The translations under genes and the position numbers were made by a program. Positions 1-9,893 of a stretch of 64,000 nt of DNA are shown here, piece after piece. Origin of the DNA: JBHENC01 sp046262295 (GTDB lineage: Bacteria; Acidobacteriota; Blastocatellia; Pyrinomonadales; Pyrinomonadaceae). The stretch lies in assembly GCA_046262295.1 (NCBI GenBank), contig JBHENC010000001.1, forward strand, positions 558,001 to 622,000, in the 5' to 3' direction. How positions within the stretch are numbered: the stretch's first letter is position 1; each line of letters starts with the position of its first letter. The notes beneath the pieces are model-generated. The model saw only the letters and a program-made list of their open reading frames with translations, made no database searches and was not told the DNA's origin.

Positions 1-2
1 GC

Positions 3-1502
3 GCGCAAGCGCCGACCATCGGCCAGAATTTGCGCGTGCTGATAAGCCGCATCGAGAACAACACAGCGTTATTTCAAAACAGCCTTAACCAGAACGGCAT
101 AAACAACGCGAACGCAGGCGACAATTTTAATCAAACGGTGACGGATTTCAGAAGCGCCGTCTCGCGTTTGCGCGGAGACTACAACGCGCGCGTGGCCGTC
201 AACAACGATGTGCAGACCGTCATTAGCTTTGCGACGAACATAGACAACTACTTGCTGAACAATCGCCTTGATGCGCGCACGGAAACTTATTGGGCGAACA
301 TCCGACCGGACTTGAATCAGCTGGCGCGCATCTACGGCGTGCCTTACAGCGTTAATGCGCAGGCCTATCCATCCGCCAATCAAGGCAACAATTTCCCGAA
401 CAACACCAATCAGGGCAACAACGGAAGCTTCGGCACGAACCGCCTGACGGGAACGTATCGCCTGAACGTCTCGCGCAGCGACAACGCGCGCGACGCCGCC
501 GAACGGGCGACGCGGAATCTTCCTTTGAGGGATCGCCAAAACGTTGCCAATAATCTCGCGTCGCGTCTGGAAGCGCCCGATACTCTGGCATTAGATGTGC
601 GCGGACGCACCGTCACGCTCGCTTCATCGCGTGCGCCGCAGATTACCTTTGATGCCGACGGGCGCGTGCGCAACGAACAGATGAGCAACGGGCGCAACGT
701 GCGCGCCAGCGCATCGCTTTTCAACGATCAATTAATCGTCAATTCAACCGGCGATAGAGCGAACGATTACAGCGTTACTTTCGATGCGCTGGAAAATGGC
801 CGCCGTTTGCGCGTCACGCGCCGCGTCAGTTCCGACCGGCTCACGCAGCCCGTTGTCGTCCAGAGTTTCTACGACAAAACGGCTGACGTCGCGCAGTTCG
901 ATATCTATAACAACACGCAGCAGCCGACGTACACGGGTGGCAATACGAACACTACTGACAGTGATTTTGTCATCCCTAACAACACGCAACTCGTCGCCGT
1001 TCTGAATGAAAATGTTTCGACCAAGCAATCGCGCGAAGGCGACCGCTTCACGATGACGGTGCGCGATCCTTCGCAGTACAGCGGCGCGATCATTGAAGGC
1101 AACGTCTCGCGCGTTAATCCTTCAGGACGCATCACCGGACGCTCGCAGCTTCAACTTAACTTCGAGCGCATACGGTATAACGGAAGAACCTACAACTTCG
1201 CGGGCATCATCAACAGCATTCGCACGACGAACGGCGAAGACGCGCGCGTAGACAACGAAGGCACGGTGCAGCAAAGCACCAGCCAGACGACCAAGACAGA
1301 ACAGCGTGCCGCCATCGGCACAGGCATCGGCGCGATCATTGGCGCAATCGCGGGCGGCGGTAAAGGCGCAGCCATCGGCGCAATCGTCGGTGCGACCGGC
1401 GGCGCCGGTTCCGTTTACGTGCAGGGGCGTGACGATCTGGAATTGATCAACGGCACGGAATTCACCATCCGCACCAGCGCGCCCGCCTCTTTCGGACGCT
1501 AA
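3..1502 (+). CDS. Glycine-zipper surface/periplasmic protein (5' partial)
   Basis: The reading frame is open to the left edge, so the start lies upstream and about 499 residues are visible. The first half is rich in Asn, Gln and Arg and carries a low-complexity Asn/Gly stretch near residue 130. The C-terminal third has a beta-rich part around residues 330-410, then a run of GxxxG steps (GTGIGAIIGAIAGGGKG) typical of glycine-zipper membrane-inserting segments, and ends with a short beta-like tail. Such proteins usually sit in or at the outer membrane, but no specific function is recognised. A strong hairpin follows the stop. The glycine zipper is directly visible; the location is inferred. Confidence 0.7.
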   Translation, partial: AQAPTIGQNLRVLISRIENNTALFQNSLNQNGINNANAGDNFNQTVTDFRSAVSRLRGDYNARVAVNNDVQTVISFATNIDNYLLNNRLDARTETYWANIRPDLNQLARIYGVPYSVNAQAYPSANQGNNFPNNTNQGNNGSFGTNRLTGTYRLNVSRSDNARDAAERATRNLPLRDRQNVANNLASRLEAPDTLALDVRGRTVTLASSRAPQITFDADGRVRNEQMSNGRNVRASASLFNDQLIVNSTGDRANDYSVTFDALENGRRLRVTRRVSSDRLTQPVVVQSFYDKTADVAQFDIYNNTQQPTYTGGNTNTTDSDFVIPNNTQLVAVLNENVSTKQSREGDRFTMTVRDPSQYSGAIIEGNVSRVNPSGRITGRSQLQLNFERIRYNGRTYNFAGIINSIRTTNGEDARVDNEGTVQQSTSQTTKTEQRAAIGTGIGAIIGAIAGGGKGAAIGAIVGATGGAGSVYVQGRDDLELINGTEFTIRTSAPASFGR

Positions 1503-1524
1503 ACGCGCAACACGTGTAAATAAA

Positions 1525-1573
1525 TTGCGGGAGAACGAAGGCTCTGTTCCTTTGTTCTCCCGCAACTGCTTTT
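1525..1573 (+). terminator. Rho-independent-like terminator
   Basis: A 17-bp stem (1525-1541 with 1549-1565, one G-T pair) and a 7-nt loop stand just after the glycine-zipper gene. They are followed by a short T-rich stretch (ctgctttt). The hairpin separates that gene from murE. Confidence 0.7.
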
Positions 1574-1640
1574 ATGCCACCCGAAAAAATCTTAAACTAC
1601 GAATCTGCAACGACTAAAAATTGGATGTGGAGAAAACCGA

Positions 1641-3113
1641 ATGCACACGCTTCGTGAAGTGGCACAGGCGATCAATGCGAAATTAATTGGCGATGAAACG
1701 GCGGAAGCGTCGGATGTGACGCACGACTCGCGGCAGGTTAAAGAGAAGACTTTGTTTATCGCCGTGCGCGGCGCACAGTTTGACGCGCACCGTTTTGTCG
1801 GCGAAGCCGTAAAGCGCGGTGCGTCAGGCATCGTCTCCGAGCAAGCGAGGCCGTTGGATTTCCAAGGTTCATGGCTTGAAGTAAGCGATGCGCGTCGTGC
1901 AATGGCGCTGGCCGCCGCCGCAGTCCACGATTATCCGTCGCGTGAATTGCACTTGGTCGGCGTGACAGGCACGAACGGCAAAACAACCATCGCTTATCTC
2001 GTCGCCGCGATTGTCAAAGCCGCGAATGAATCCGTCGCAATGACCGGCACGGTCGAATACGTTGTCGGCGACGAACGCTACAAGGCAGACCGCACGACGC
2101 CCGAAGCCTCCGATATGCAGCGCCTGCTGCGTCGCGCCGTCAATGCCGGATGCCGCACCGCCGTGATGGAATGCTCTTCGCAGGCGATGGATTTTCACCG
2201 CTGCGACCAACTCTACTTCAGCGTCGCGGTCTTTACCAATCTAACGCGCGATCATCTGGATTATCACGGCACAATGGAAAACTATTTCGAGGCGAAGCGG
2301 CGTTTGTTCGACGGACGCCTCGGCGATTTGCCGCGCGCCTGCGTCTTGAATGTTGACGATGCTTACGGCAGGGAATTAGCGGCGCAATCGAAAGCGAACA
2401 ACACGCGCGTCGTTTCTTACGGGTTGAACACGGAAGCGGATATCACGGCACGCGAGATAACATTCTCGCTCGAAGGCATGAGTTTTGAATTACGGACGCC
2501 CGCCGGAAACCGCGCGATGCGTTCGCCGCTTGTCGGACGCCCGCACATTTATAATCTCTTGGCGGCAACCGCAACCGGCCTCGAACTCGGCTACGATCTG
2601 AACGTCATCGTGAGCGCGCTGGAAACTTGCACGGGCGCGCCCGGACGCTTCGAGCGCGTGCCGCATAAAGGCGATTTTTCCGTCGTGGTGGATTACGCGC
2701 ACACAGACGACGCACTGATTAACGTGCTGCGGACGGCGCGCGACGTTGCGCCCGAACGCATCATCACGGTCTTCGGCTGCGGCGGCGACCGCGACCGCTC
2801 AAAGCGTGCGCCGATGGGCGAAGCCGCCGCTTCATTAAGCGACGTGGTGATTCTCACTTCCGATAATCCGCGCATGGAAGACCCCGCGAGAATTCTCGCA
2901 GACGTTGAAGAAGGAATGCGCGCGGCCTCCAAGCCTTACGAAAAAATACCGGATCGGCGCGCCGCCATTCACCGCGCCATCAGCGAAGCGCGCACCGGCG
3001 ATCTGGTTTTAATCGCGGGCAAAGGGCACGAGGATTATCAGATCATCGGCCATGATGTTCTGCACTTCGACGACAAAGAAGTAGCCCGCGAAGCTCTGGC
3101 GGCACGTTCGTAA
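1641..3113 (+). CDS. murE: UDP-N-acetylmuramoyl-tripeptide synthetase MurE
   Basis: Cytoplasmic ATP-dependent ligase that adds the third residue of the peptidoglycan stem peptide to UDP-MurNAc-Ala-Glu. At 490 residues it has the usual Mur-ligase length and order: N-terminal UDP-binding domain, central ATPase domain with TGTNGKTT at residues 109-116, and C-terminal domain. The DNPR motif near residue 408 is the one that reads meso-diaminopimelate rather than lysine. The ATG follows a weak GGAG. It stands alone here, with no other dcw genes beside it, although lysA, which consumes the same diaminopimelate, lies 1.5 kb downstream on the other strand. Identification is firm. Confidence 0.96.
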   Translation: MHTLREVAQAINAKLIGDETAEASDVTHDSRQVKEKTLFIAVRGAQFDAHRFVGEAVKRGASGIVSEQARPLDFQGSWLEVSDARRAMALAAAAVHDYPSRELHLVGVTGTNGKTTIAYLVAAIVKAANESVAMTGTVEYVVGDERYKADRTTPEASDMQRLLRRAVNAGCRTAVMECSSQAMDFHRCDQLYFSVAVFTNLTRDHLDYHGTMENYFEAKRRLFDGRLGDLPRACVLNVDDAYGRELAAQSKANNTRVVSYGLNTEADITAREITFSLEGMSFELRTPAGNRAMRSPLVGRPHIYNLLAATATGLELGYDLNVIVSALETCTGAPGRFERVPHKGDFSVVVDYAHTDDALINVLRTARDVAPERIITVFGCGGDRDRSKRAPMGEAAASLSDVVILTSDNPRMEDPARILADVEEGMRAASKPYEKIPDRRAAIHRAISEARTGDLVLIAGKGHEDYQIIGHDVLHFDDKEVAREALAARS

Positions 3114-3151
3114 AAACCGACGGCACGCTCGTAAAAAGAGAACGCTGTTTG

Positions 3152-4603
3152 TTATTGCGGCGGCTCGTCTTCCAATGCGAGCGGCTGCTGATTTGTCAGA
3201 CGATTGTGTCTAGACCAGTAGTAGTAAACAGGAAGGCCTATAAGAATTAAGCCGAGACCTGTGAGTGTTTGAAGAGGCGCGGCCTTAATGGTCGTGATGA
3301 GCAGCGCCGCCGTGACGAGCAGGAACAGCGCGGGCACAATTGGATAGCCCCACGTGCGATACGGGCGCACCGCATCCGGCATCTTCCGCCGAAAGATAAA
3401 GACCGATGCCGTCACCAATCCGTAGAATATCCACGAAGCGAAGATCACGTAATCGGTCAGCGTGTCGTAAGAGCCGGAAAGCGCGAGGATGCCCGCCCAG
3501 ATTGCCTGCACGACGAGCGCGCCGACCGGAATGCGCGTGCGTGGTGAAAGCTTCGCTAGATTCTGAAAGAACAAACGATCACGCGACATCGCGTAAGGCA
3601 CACGCGCGCCCGTTAAAATTGAAGAGTGCAGCGTGCCGAAGGTGGACGTGAGAAGCGCGGCGGCAATCAAGCTTGCGGCAAGGCCTCCTAGAAATCTTTG
3701 CGTAACTTCGGCGGCAACGGAAGAGGCCGCCGGAACACTGGCAATCTCCGTCGGCGTCAGCACGTAAAAGTAAGCCAGATTGACGAAGATGTAGAGTGCG
3801 CCGACCGTAATCATTCCGCCGATCAATGCCAGCGGAATATTTCTTTGCGGATTGCGCACCTCGCCCGCGACGAGCGTTAGATTGTTCCAGCCATCGTAGC
3901 CCCACAGCGCGCCGAGCATCGCCGCGCCGAAGCCTGCCAAGCCGACACGCGCCGAAGCATTGACGCCCTCGCACGCGCCGCCCGCGTTGGCTTGCGCAAA
4001 ATGCGTCCAATCGCCCTGCGCGAAAAAGAAGGCTCCGACGCCCACCGCAAGCACCAGCCCGATCTTCATCACGGTCAGGACGGCGGCGATTTGTCCATTG
4101 ACAGAGACAGCGGCGCAGTTGATGAGGGTCACAAACGCTATCGCTAGAAGCGCGACAAGCTGCAATCTGCCGAAGGGAACTTGAAAGCCATGTAAGTTAA
4201 GCGTGAAGTACGTTGCTTTGAGCGCGCCGCCCGTCAGTATGTTGAGAAAGATTGCAAAACCAACGCCGAGCGCCGCCTGCGATCCCGTCTTGGCAATAAA
4301 GAATTGCATCCATCCGTAAAGGAAACCCATCCGTGCGCCATATGCTTCCCTCACGAAAACATATTCGCCGCCCGCCTTCGGCATCATCGCTGATAGTTCC
4401 GCATAAGTAAGCGCACCGGCCAAAGATAGCAATCCCGCACCGATCCACACCGCAATCACTAAAGAAGGCGTGCCGACGTTGCACGTCATCACACGTGTTT
4501 TGAGAAACACGCCGGTTCCGATGACGTTGCCGACGACAATCGAAATCGCCGCGATTAATCCCAGCCCTCTTATCAGCGCGACGTTGGTTTGTGTAGTCAT
4601 CAC
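3152..4603 (-). CDS. APC-family amino-acid permease
   Basis: A 483-residue, strongly hydrophobic inner-membrane protein with about twelve predicted helices. The N-terminal segment contains GNVIGTGVF, the substrate-binding unwound helix signature of the amino acid-polyamine-organocation family, and a GGEYVFVREAYG block follows near residue 75. The substrate cannot be read from the sequence; LAT-like or general amino-acid exchange is plausible. It converges with murE (gap of 38 bases) and lies downstream of lysA on the same strand after a short gap, so the two may be co-transcribed. Confidence 0.9.
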   Translation of the reverse strand: MMTTQTNVALIRGLGLIAAISIVVGNVIGTGVFLKTRVMTCNVGTPSLVIAVWIGAGLLSLAGALTYAELSAMMPKAGGEYVFVREAYGARMGFLYGWMQFFIAKTGSQAALGVGFAIFLNILTGGALKATYFTLNLHGFQVPFGRLQLVALLAIAFVTLINCAAVSVNGQIAAVLTVMKIGLVLAVGVGAFFFAQGDWTHFAQANAGGACEGVNASARVGLAGFGAAMLGALWGYDGWNNLTLVAGEVRNPQRNIPLALIGGMITVGALYIFVNLAYFYVLTPTEIASVPAASSVAAEVTQRFLGGLAASLIAAALLTSTFGTLHSSILTGARVPYAMSRDRLFFQNLAKLSPRTRIPVGALVVQAIWAGILALSGSYDTLTDYVIFASWIFYGLVTASVFIFRRKMPDAVRPYRTWGYPIVPALFLLVTAALLITTIKAAPLQTLTGLGLILIGLPVYYYWSRHNRLTNQQPLALEDEPPQ

Positions 4604-4641
4604 AGGAAAAGCGGCGCGTCCTTAGTTATTAAAAATCCGTT

Positions 4642-6081
4642 TCAACTCTTACCAGACATCTCCGGCCAAACGTCTCCGGCGATCAAGTCTTCGTATGAAT
4701 CGCGGCGGCGAATAACGTCAACGATGCCGCCTTCGCGCACCATGACGGCGGCGGGCAGCGGGCGACCATTATATGGAAACATCTGTGCGAGCGAATAAGC
4801 TCCGCTATTGAGCAGCGCGAGGACTTCGCCCGGTTGCACGTCGGGCGGAAGCATACGGTAATCCGGCAGACGACCCCCGCGCTCTATATCGAAATACACG
4901 TCGCCGGAATCGCACAGAGGCCCCGCGACTTTGTAATCCGTGCCCGCCGCGACTTCGGCGCGCGACGCGGAGATCAAATGGTAATACCACTTGTAGTTGT
5001 TCATGGAGAGCAGCAAATTATAGCCCGCGTCCGTGAGCAGCCACTGATCGTTTGTTTCAGGCCGCTGCTTTGTATTGCGCACGGTGGTGAGCACTAAGCC
5101 TGCGTCCGCAATGACGCTTCTACCGGGTTCGAGCAGAATCGTCAGGCCGTCAAGCAAGTGCTCGACATTGGCGGCGCGTGCCGAATCGCGCGCGGCTTGA
5201 AGCGCGGCGGCGAGCACGTCTTCCGGTTCGAGGTCTGCGCCGAGCATCTCGCGTTCGTGTTCCGGCAACTGATCCGCCTGCGAACGATCACGCAGATAGT
5301 TGACGGGAATACCGCCGCCCAGATTGATATGTTCGAGCGTGTGGCCTGTCTCTTGATGAATGACGGCGAGATGTTCCCACATCGTTTTAAAGGCTGCGGC
5401 GAAGGGTTCTACGTCCGGCGTTTGCGAACCGACGTGAATGTGTATGCCGCTGACGTGAACCAAATCAGGATGGCGCAAGGCGCGGCGAAAAGCTTCTAAC
5501 ACTTCGCTGGAAGAGATGCCGAATTTTGAAGTCAAGAGCGCGGTTTGTAATCCCAGATGCGAGCGCGTGCCGATCTCCGGCACAAGCCGCAAAGCGATGC
5601 GCGCCTGCTTGCCGAGCCTCCGCGCGGATTCTTCGATAAGCTGTATTTCGTAAATCGAATCAACATTAGTAGCATAGATTCCCGCGCCGATTGCTTCGTC
5701 GAGTTCGGCGTCGGTCTTGCTCGTGCCGTTGAAGATGATTTGATCCGGGCGAAATCCAGCGCGCAGTGCCTTATAAAGTTCGCCGCCGCTGTTGACCTCT
5801 AGATCAATGCCTGCGTCGCGCACCGCCGTGAGCACTGCCATGTTGGAATTGGCTTTCGAGGCATAACAGAATTTTACGGGATGTTTGACTTTAGCCGCCG
5901 CTTGTTTGAGACGTTCGATGTTGTGGCGTATGCGCGGCTCGGAAAAGACGAACAGCGGAGTGTCGTGTTCGCGCGTCAGCTCGAGCGCGTCAACGCTGTT
6001 GATATGCAGATGATTATTGTGTGCTTCGAGATAACCCGGAATCGTCCATGCAGGGGCGGAAGCAACAAGTTGTGATGTCAT
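4642..6081 (-). CDS. lysA: Diaminopimelate decarboxylase
   Basis: PLP-dependent fold-type III enzyme that decarboxylates meso-diaminopimelate to L-lysine, the last step of lysine synthesis. The PLP lysine is K76 in YASKAN, HVGSQ is the conserved PLP-side motif in the barrel, and GPLCDSGD near the C-terminus supplies the catalytic cysteine. At 479 residues it is slightly longer than the usual 420-450, because of an N-terminal extension and an insert in the barrel. Some carboxynorspermidine or arginine decarboxylases share the fold, but the Cys-Asp motif favours LysA. It is transcribed away from the aminotransferase gene. Confidence 0.9.
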   Translation of the reverse strand: MTSQLVASAPAWTIPGYLEAHNNHLHINSVDALELTREHDTPLFVFSEPRIRHNIERLKQAAAKVKHPVKFCYASKANSNMAVLTAVRDAGIDLEVNSGGELYKALRAGFRPDQIIFNGTSKTDAELDEAIGAGIYATNVDSIYEIQLIEESARRLGKQARIALRLVPEIGTRSHLGLQTALLTSKFGISSSEVLEAFRRALRHPDLVHVSGIHIHVGSQTPDVEPFAAAFKTMWEHLAVIHQETGHTLEHINLGGGIPVNYLRDRSQADQLPEHEREMLGADLEPEDVLAAALQAARDSARAANVEHLLDGLTILLEPGRSVIADAGLVLTTVRNTKQRPETNDQWLLTDAGYNLLLSMNNYKWYYHLISASRAEVAAGTDYKVAGPLCDSGDVYFDIERGGRLPDYRMLPPDVQPGEVLALLNSGAYSLAQMFPYNGRPLPAAVMVREGGIVDVIRRRDSYEDLIAGDVWPEMSGKS

Positions 6082-6194
6082 GGTATAAGACTCCCCGCAT
6101 CATTGATGCGTAAGTTGAGCAAGATAGTCTGCGCGCCGCAACAGCGTCAAGCCGGTAAGCGTTGCCCGCACCGCACGACACGAGGAATCAGAAG

Positions 6195-7325
6195 ATGTAC
6201 GAACTCGATTGGGAAGAACTGCGGCGCGAATTTCCCGTCACGCGCCACACCGCTTATTTGAACAGCGCGGCGGCGGGGCCTGTGCTGGCGGCGGCGGCAG
6301 AGGCGGCGATTAATTACTACACGGAGATGACGGAGACGGGCGATGCAAATTGGGAAGAATGGCTGGAACAGAGAGAACGCGCCCGCCATAGCCTCGCCCG
6401 TTTGATTAACGCGGAGCCGGAAGAAATTGCGTTCACGACGAACACTTCGAGCGGCATGAACTTGATCGTCGACGCGCTCGAAAAGAGCGGCGAAGTCGTC
6501 TCCTGCGATCTGGAGTTTCCCGTCACCACGCTGCCCTGGCTGCATCGCGGCATTCCGGTTTATCAAATCGAGACGGCCAACGGCGAAGTTCATGCGGCGG
6601 ATATTAGCGAAGCGATGACGAGCGAGACGGCGATTATTTCTTTAAGCCACGTGCAATACTCGAACGGCTTTCGCGCCGACTTGGAAGAGATAGGAAGAAA
6701 CAAAGGCGAATGTGTTTTCGTCGTCAATGCGAGCCAGTCAATCGGCGTGCTGCCGTTGGATGTTAAGCGAATGCGTATTGATGCGTTGTGCGCGACGGGG
6801 CATAAATGGATGCTGGCAGGCTACGGTTCGGGTTTCGTTTATATAAGCCGCGCGTTGCTTGAGCGAACGAGGCCGCGCGCTATCGGCTGGATGAGCGTTG
6901 GAGAGCCGTTTGCCATGCGCAATAGAGAGTTTCAACTGCGTGGTGATGCGAGCGCGCGCGCCGAACTCGGCTGCCCGCCCTTTGCGAGTATCTTTGCGCT
7001 CGCCGCCAGCGCAGACAATTTGCTACGCCTCGGAACCGCAAACGTCGAAGGCCGCGCGCTGGCGCTTAACCGCCATTTAACAACGCGGCTTATAGATGCC
7101 GGATGGACTGTGCTTTCGCCTCTGCGCGATGAAGCGATGCGTTCCGCCGAAACGCTCGTCGCGGTTGAGACGCCTTCGCGCGTCGTCAGTTATCTGGCGC
7201 AACGCAACGTCCACGTCACGGAAAAACCGCAGGGCTTGCGCGTCGCCACACATTTTTTCAATAACGAGGCGGACATCGCCCGCCTCATCGAAGCCTTAAA
7301 CGAAACGCGCGCATCAAATTCGTAA
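6195..7325 (+). CDS. Class V aminotransferase (cysteine desulfurase-like fold)
   Basis: A 376-residue PLP enzyme of the aminotransferase class V family. The PLP lysine sits in ATGHKWMLAG, followed by GSGFVYI, as in isopenicillin-N epimerase and SufS-like proteins. No catalytic cysteine loop typical of a true desulfurase was seen, so the substrate is open. The ATG at 6195 is preferred over an upstream TTG at 6162 because it has a GAGG about nine bases upstream and the fold begins right after it. It is divergent from lysA, and no pathway partners adjoin. Confidence 0.85.
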   Translation: MYELDWEELRREFPVTRHTAYLNSAAAGPVLAAAAEAAINYYTEMTETGDANWEEWLEQRERARHSLARLINAEPEEIAFTTNTSSGMNLIVDALEKSGEVVSCDLEFPVTTLPWLHRGIPVYQIETANGEVHAADISEAMTSETAIISLSHVQYSNGFRADLEEIGRNKGECVFVVNASQSIGVLPLDVKRMRIDALCATGHKWMLAGYGSGFVYISRALLERTRPRAIGWMSVGEPFAMRNREFQLRGDASARAELGCPPFASIFALAASADNLLRLGTANVEGRALALNRHLTTRLIDAGWTVLSPLRDEAMRSAETLVAVETPSRVVSYLAQRNVHVTEKPQGLRVATHFFNNEADIARLIEALNETRASNS

Positions 7326-7420
7326 GCCGTAAAACGTATGCGTAAGTTGGAAAGCGAATCATTATTCTTCGTTTCCGCGAAAGCTTTCCGCGTCGTTCAA
7401 TTCTCATTTATACTCGAATC

Positions 7421-9037
7421 ATGAAACACACGCTTCGCTTGCTCACTTTCTGCTTCGCGCTCTGTCTGATTTTGGCCGCCGGGATTGCCGCCGTCTCGCG
7501 CGTTACCGCACCACACGCGCCCGTTTACGATTTAGTGATTACCAACGCGCGCGTCGTTGACGGCACGGGTACGCCCGCGTTTCGCGCCGATGTCGCAATC
7601 AAGGCCGGGCGCATCGCGCGCATCGGGCGCATTGATGTCCGAGACGCGCGCGAGAGCATAGACGCGCATAATCAGGTGCTTGCGCCCGGCTTCATAGATG
7701 TTCACACGCACGTCGAATCTATTTTTAATCAACCGTCCGCCGAAAATTTCGCGCGCATGGGCGTGACCACGCTCGTGACGGGCAATTGCGGTTATTCAGC
7801 TTACGACGTAAAAGAATTTTTCGATCACTTCAAACAGAATCCGATCAGCGTCAATCTCGCAACGCTGATTGCGCACGGCACTGTGCGCGGTCGTGTGCTG
7901 GGGCTGGAGAATCGCGCACCGTCGCCGGAAGAACTCTTGAAGATGGAATCGCTGGTTGAAAAGGGTATGAAGGACGGCGCGGTTGGCCTCTCGACGGGAC
8001 TAATTTACGTGCCCGGAACTTACGCGAAGACGGATGAAGTAGTCGCGCTCGCGCGTGTCGCCGCGCGCTACGGCGGACTCTATGCGACGCATATGCGCGA
8101 CGAAGGCGCGGGCGTCGTCGCCGCGATTCGTGAAAGCCTGAATATCGGCGCGGAAGCGAAAATCCCCGTCGAGATTTCTCATTTCAAGATCACGAGTAAA
8201 AAGTTGTGGGGACAAAGCACCGTGACGCTCGGTCTTGTCCGCGATGCGCGGGCACGCGGGCAAGCCGTGACGGTGGACGAATACGCTTACACGGCTTCTT
8301 CGACTTCGCTGGATGTGCTGTTGCCGGATTGGGTGCTTGAAGGCGGGCGCGATGCAGGCACGCAGCGGCTCGAAGACGACGCGACGCGCGAGCGTGTTGT
8401 GCGCGAGATGTTGGAGAACTTAAAGCGCGGCGGCTTTCAGGATTACTCTTACGCGGTGGTGGCGAGCTACGCGCCCGATGCGAGTTTCAACGGCAAATCA
8501 ATCACGGAAATTACCAGACAGCAGCGCGGCACAAACGATTTGCGAGCGCAGATCGAGCAGGTGTTGGAGATGTACGCGGCGGGCGGCGCGGGCATGGTTT
8601 ACCATAAGATGAGCGAAGAGGATGTCGAGCGGATTATGCGCGAGCCGTTCACGATGATCGCTTCCGATAGCGGCGTGCATACTTTGGGCGAAGGCGTGCC
8701 GCACCCGCGCGGCTACGGCAACAACGCCCGCGTGTTAGGCCGTTATGTGCGCGAACGCCATTTGATGACGCTGGAAGAAGCCGTCAGAAAAATGACTTCG
8801 CTACCGGCACAGACTTTTAAGTTGCGCGAGCGCGGCATAATCCGCGAAGGCTACGCCGCCGACCTCGTTCTCTTCGACGACGCGCGCATCGCCGACCAAG
8901 CGACATACGACAGGCCGCATCAATATCCGACGGGCATCGACCGCGTCATCGTCAACGGCGAAACGATTCTAGCTAACGGCCAGATGACGAAAGCCAGACC
9001 GGGCACGGCGCTACGCGGCCCCGGCGCAACAAACTGA
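7421..9037 (+). CDS. Secreted N-acyl-D-amino-acid deacylase-like amidohydrolase
   Basis: A 538-residue metal-dependent amidohydrolase. Residues 1-30 form a signal peptide (hydrophobic core LLTFCFALCLILAAGIAAV). The fold starts with a small beta-sandwich, then DVHTHVE near residue 93 (metal-binding HxH) and GNCGYS near residue 122, both hallmarks of the D-aminoacylase/dihydroorotase-like group. Conserved His occurs in ATHMRDEG and SHFK, and GYAADLVLFD precedes the C-terminal sandwich. Probable role: hydrolysis of N-acyl-D-amino acids or D-peptides in the periplasm; the substrate is inferred. A core sequence for cassette insertion begins 17 bases after its stop. Confidence 0.88.
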   Translation: MKHTLRLLTFCFALCLILAAGIAAVSRVTAPHAPVYDLVITNARVVDGTGTPAFRADVAIKAGRIARIGRIDVRDARESIDAHNQVLAPGFIDVHTHVESIFNQPSAENFARMGVTTLVTGNCGYSAYDVKEFFDHFKQNPISVNLATLIAHGTVRGRVLGLENRAPSPEELLKMESLVEKGMKDGAVGLSTGLIYVPGTYAKTDEVVALARVAARYGGLYATHMRDEGAGVVAAIRESLNIGAEAKIPVEISHFKITSKKLWGQSTVTLGLVRDARARGQAVTVDEYAYTASSTSLDVLLPDWVLEGGRDAGTQRLEDDATRERVVREMLENLKRGGFQDYSYAVVASYAPDASFNGKSITEITRQQRGTNDLRAQIEQVLEMYAAGGAGMVYHKMSEEDVERIMREPFTMIASDSGVHTLGEGVPHPRGYGNNARVLGRYVRERHLMTLEEAVRKMTSLPAQTFKLRERGIIREGYAADLVLFDDARIADQATYDRPHQYPTGIDRVIVNGETILANGQMTKARPGTALRGPGATN

Positions 9038-9080
9038 AGGCTTATAAAAAGGCGTTAGGCGCTAGTCTTTAGTGGAACAT

Positions 9081-9713
9081 ATGAGAAACATTCGTTACAT
9101 CATAGCTCTATGCTCTGCCTTGTTGCTCGTCAGCAATGTCCAAGCACGAACAACCAATATTCAATCAGCGATTAACCCATCTCTCCGCCAAGAGCTATTG
9201 CAGCGAGCCGAACAGGATCAAGCGATCAGGCATGAACTTATCAGGAAAGGCATCGAGCACCCAGATGAATCTGTAGTGGCGCGTATGGATGCCATCGATG
9301 CTGCCAATACAAAACGCATGAAGGCTCTTGTCCGTCAGTATGGATGGCTTGGCTCGGAACTCGTCGGGCAAGATGGCACGAAAGCTGCATTTCTCCTCGT
9401 GCAACACGCTGATCCGACATTTCAAAGAGAGATGTTACCACTTGTCGAGAAAGCTTATAGAAGGGGAGAGCTATCAGGCCAGGACTATGCGCTTTTCCTA
9501 GACCGTGTACTTGTTTATGAAGGGAAACCGCAAGTGTATGGGACACAGGCGAAGCGGGTTAAAGAATGGAAAGGGAAAGAGCCGATACTGGAGCCGATTG
9601 CGGATGAAGCCAATGTGGATAAGCGGCGTGCAGAAGTTGGATTAGGTCCTATAGCAGAGTACAAGGAGTTCCTAAAACAGATGTATTTTCCACAGAATGC
9701 GGATAAGAAGTAG
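9081..9713 (+). CDS. Cassette 1: DUF6624-like secreted protein
   Basis: A 210-residue protein with an N-terminal signal peptide ending near QARTT. The rest is mostly charged and helical, with the DUF6624-like stretch DGTKAAFLLVQHADPTFQ and, further on, GQDYALFLDRVLVYEGKPQ. Proteins of this family are found in many bacteria; no activity is established. The ATG at 9081 is chosen over a GTG at 9072 because the signal peptide starts there. Base composition is closer to AT-rich than the flanking core genes, which agrees with arrival as a cassette. There is no promoter in the 27 bases between the core site and the start, so expression must come from upstream. Confidence 0.75.
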   Translation: MRNIRYIIALCSALLLVSNVQARTTNIQSAINPSLRQELLQRAEQDQAIRHELIRKGIEHPDESVVARMDAIDAANTKRMKALVRQYGWLGSELVGQDGTKAAFLLVQHADPTFQREMLPLVEKAYRRGELSGQDYALFLDRVLVYEGKPQVYGTQAKRVKEWKGKEPILEPIADEANVDKRRAEVGLGPIAEYKEFLKQMYFPQNADKK

Positions 9714-9718
9714 GCCGC

Positions 9719-9805
9719 GCCTAACAACCTGTTCGAGCGGACGCGCACCCGCAGGTTCTTTATACCTCGGCGGTCAGCGCGCGCCGCTCAACAGGGGCGT
9801 TAGGC
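9719..9805 (+). repeat. attC site 1 (87 bp)
   Basis: GCCTAAC (9719-9725) pairs with GTTAGGC (9799-9805). The inner arms pair as CTGTT-GAGCGG-CGCGC, but the left arm has an extra C between TT and GAG and an extra A before CGCGC. On the folded bottom strand these become an unpaired G and T, the two extrahelical bases by which IntI recognises attC. Confidence 0.8.
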
Positions 9806-9893
9806 GTATTAGGGGCTTGTACTTTTCAGAATAATAGAGAAAATTCAATGCCCTGTGCTCTATCACCAACAATGATTGAGGAGATAGTTCGTC

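Noticed and set aside
3098..3136. Imperfect tandem repeat (ggcacgttcgtaaaaa, then ggcacgctcgtaaaaa) after murE
   Set aside because: Two copies only, a trivial local duplication between convergent genes.
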